Below are positions 5,201-6,238 of a stretch of 6,238 bases of DNA, piece after piece. Under the pieces are notes generated by a model, which worked only from the letters and a program-made list of their open reading frames with translations, had not been told where the DNA came from and did no database searches. Positions within the stretch are counted from its first letter, which is position 1. The number at the start of each line of letters is the position of its first letter. Source of the DNA: Syntrophomonadaceae bacterium (GTDB lineage: Bacteria; Bacillota; Dethiobacteria; DTU022); contig SLQM01000073.1 of NCBI GenBank assembly GCA_007131435.1, positions 1 to 6,238 of the forward strand, in the 5' to 3' direction. The translations under genes and the position numbers were made by a program.

Positions 5201-6217
5201 ATGAAAAAAACAATTTCAAGGGACAAGCTACCCGAACTTTGGGCTCACCTTTCAGAAACGGGCCCGCTGTACCTTCCTGTCCAGGATGGCCCGGTAGTGT
5301 TATTCAAGCCCTGGTCGGAGGGCGACGAGGTAAACCTTGATGCGGTAAACATCGCGGTGTCTCCAAAAGACATATTTTTGCCACGCGAGGAAACTTACCT
5401 CCATTATCGCTGCAGCGGGCAGCAGTTAGAGCTTTCTGAAGCTGAGGATAACGGTGAGGTAACTGCATTTGGCGTGCACCCCTGCGACCTGAAGGCAATC
5501 GAAATGCTGGACCGGGTTTTTATCGACCAGGATCCGGCGGATGCCTTGTATAAGAAGCGCCGTGATAATACCACCGTAGTTGCCCTTTCCTGCACCGAAC
5601 CCGATCCTTTCTGTTTCTGTAATGTTTTTGATATAGATCCGGCAAGCGCCCCGGGGGCAGACGTGATGGCCCGCCTGGATAACGGGACTTTGTTGCTGGA
5701 GGCGATGACTGAAAAAGGTGAAAGCCTGCTAAAGGGCGCCGGCAATTTGCTGCAGGATGCCAATGGCCAGGCTTTTGAGTCCAAGAAAGTAGAGACTGCA
5801 GATTTTAACCTGAAGCTGGATGGCCTGGCTGAAAATTTGAAGGATCGCTTTGAAGATCCGGCCTGGGATAAACTTTACAAAAGCTGCCTTAGCTGTGGGG
5901 TCTGCACCTATGTCTGCCCCACCTGCTACTGCTTCGATGTGGAAGATTTCGGCCACGAAAAAGAAGGCGAACGTTTCCGCTGCTGGGACAGCTGCATGTA
6001 TGGCCACTTCACGGAAATGGCCGGCGGCCATAACCCGAGGCCCGGCCGCAAGGAAAGGGTAAGGCAGCGCTTCATGCACAAGCTGCAGTATTACCCTGAA
6101 GTATACGCTGAAATTGCCTGCGTCGGCTGCGGGCGCTGCCTGCGCAGCTGCCCGGTTAACCTTGATATTGTGCAGGCGATAAAAGCCCTTGGAGGTGAAA
6201 CTGTTGAGCAGCGCTAA
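5201..6217 (+). CDS. flxB: FlxB-like iron-sulfur protein (AsrA/HydB sulfur-reductase-subunit type)
   Basis: This 338-residue electron-transfer protein is related to AsrA of anaerobic sulfite reductase and to HydB of archaeal sulfhydrogenase. The N-terminal part holds FGVHPCDLKAIEMLDRVF (C95) and a CTEPDPFCFCN segment (C131, C138, C140), both typical of that family. The C-terminal part has C229/232/235/239-P followed by C242 and C244 (CPTCYC), then CWDSC (C261, C265) in the conserved region leading to GHNPRPGRK, and a second ferredoxin motif C307/310/313/317-P with PVNLDI. In AsrAB and HydBG-type pairs this subunit works beside an FAD/NAD(P)H-binding subunit, and such a gene appears to start directly downstream. 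It probably relays electrons from FlxA to FlxC/FlxD. The start at ATG 5201 is preferred over ATG 5162 because of the SD at 5189-5195 and a 10-nt gap from flxC. The lettering flxB is inferred from context. Confidence 0.82.
   Translation: MKKTISRDKLPELWAHLSETGPLYLPVQDGPVVLFKPWSEGDEVNLDAVNIAVSPKDIFLPREETYLHYRCSGQQLELSEAEDNGEVTAFGVHPCDLKAIEMLDRVFIDQDPADALYKKRRDNTTVVALSCTEPDPFCFCNVFDIDPASAPGADVMARLDNGTLLLEAMTEKGESLLKGAGNLLQDANGQAFESKKVETADFNLKLDGLAENLKDRFEDPAWDKLYKSCLSCGVCTYVCPTCYCFDVEDFGHEKEGERFRCWDSCMYGHFTEMAGGHNPRPGRKERVRQRFMHKLQYYPEVYAEIACVGCGRCLRSCPVNLDIVQAIKALGGETVEQR
6191..6197 (+). promoter_or_regulatory. Shine-Dalgarno of the truncated downstream gene
   Basis: GGAGGTG lies within the end of flxB, six bases before TTG 6204. 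Its strength and spacing support a real non-ATG start for the next gene. Confidence 0.6.
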
Positions 6218-6238
6218 TCCATTGATGCCCCAACAGGC
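6204..6238 (+). CDS. Start of probable FlxA, NAD(P)H/FAD oxidoreductase (3' truncated)
   Basis: The first 11 codons are visible, starting at TTG 6204 and reading MSSANPLMPQQ, before the window ends. The SD GGAGGTG at 6191-6197 and a 14-nt overlap with flxB support the start; ATG 6225 in the same frame is a poorer alternative because no SD precedes it closely. An N-terminal NP-x-x-P element is common at the start of AsrB/HydG/FlxA-type FAD/NAD(P)H-binding proteins. Such a protein is also the expected missing partner, which would feed NAD(P)H electrons into FlxB, FlxC and FlxD. The identity is inferred mainly from context, since too little of the protein is visible. Confidence 0.45.
   Translation, partial: MSSANPLMPQQ

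Noticed and set aside
5729..6079. 116-codon minus-strand frame opposite flxB
   Set aside because: It shadows the flxB ferredoxin region and has no independent support.
5201..6217. Dissimilatory sulfite reductase subunit AsrA as a literal function
   Set aside because: No AsrC-type siroheme subunit is visible and the gene sits in an Hdr operon, so only family resemblance is claimed.

Overview
The window looks like chromosomal DNA from a strictly anaerobic bacterium, most likely an acetogenic, syntrophic or sulfate-reducing member of the Bacillota. That placement is an inference. It rests on strong AGGAGGTG-type Shine-Dalgarno (SD) sites, frequent GTG and TTG starts, moderate GC, and a bacterial heterodisulfide-reductase-like operon. 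All genes lie on the + strand, and no mobile element, structural RNA gene or CRISPR array was seen.

Layout: (1) 1-419 is the 3' part of a PP-loop ATPase of the TtcA-like tRNA thiolation family; its nucleotide-binding N-terminus lies outside the window. (2) 420-569 is the only real intergenic gap. It is AT-rich and holds a plausible promoter, a possible 16-codon leader ORF with a weak hairpin, and the strong ribosome binding site of the next gene. (3) 570-6217 is one compact operon of six complete genes: hdrB, hdrC, hdrA, an mvhD/flxD-type [2Fe-2S] gene, an FrhB-like dicluster ferredoxin gene (flxC-like) and an AsrA/HydB-like dicluster ferredoxin gene (flxB-like). (4) 6204-6238 is the first 11 codons of a seventh gene, probably flxA (NAD(P)H/FAD oxidoreductase), cut by the window edge. 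Genes overlap by 14-23 nt or are separated by 10-14 nt, so they are probably co-transcribed and translationally coupled.

How the genes fit together: HdrA carries FAD and several [4Fe-4S] clusters and is the presumed flavin-based electron-bifurcation centre. HdrB and HdrC form the disulfide-reducing arm, with HdrB carrying the two CCG domains that hold noncubane clusters in the archaeal enzyme. The MvhD/FlxD protein links HdrA to the electron-input module. FlxC, FlxB and the truncated FlxA would form that module and take electrons from NAD(P)H. By analogy with FlxABCD-HdrABC of sulfate reducers, the complex would couple NADH oxidation to reduction of ferredoxin and of a disulfide whose identity cannot be read from this sequence. 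No hydrogenase or formate dehydrogenase gene is in view.

The system type is known. The parts most worth a second look are the mirrored flx gene order, the apparent paralogy of FlxB and FlxC including a shared CPxCxC extension, the very dense cysteine set in FlxC, the short HdrC, and the possible leader peptide ahead of hdrB. Two starts are revised from the longest reading frames: hdrB to GTG 570 and flxB to ATG 5201.
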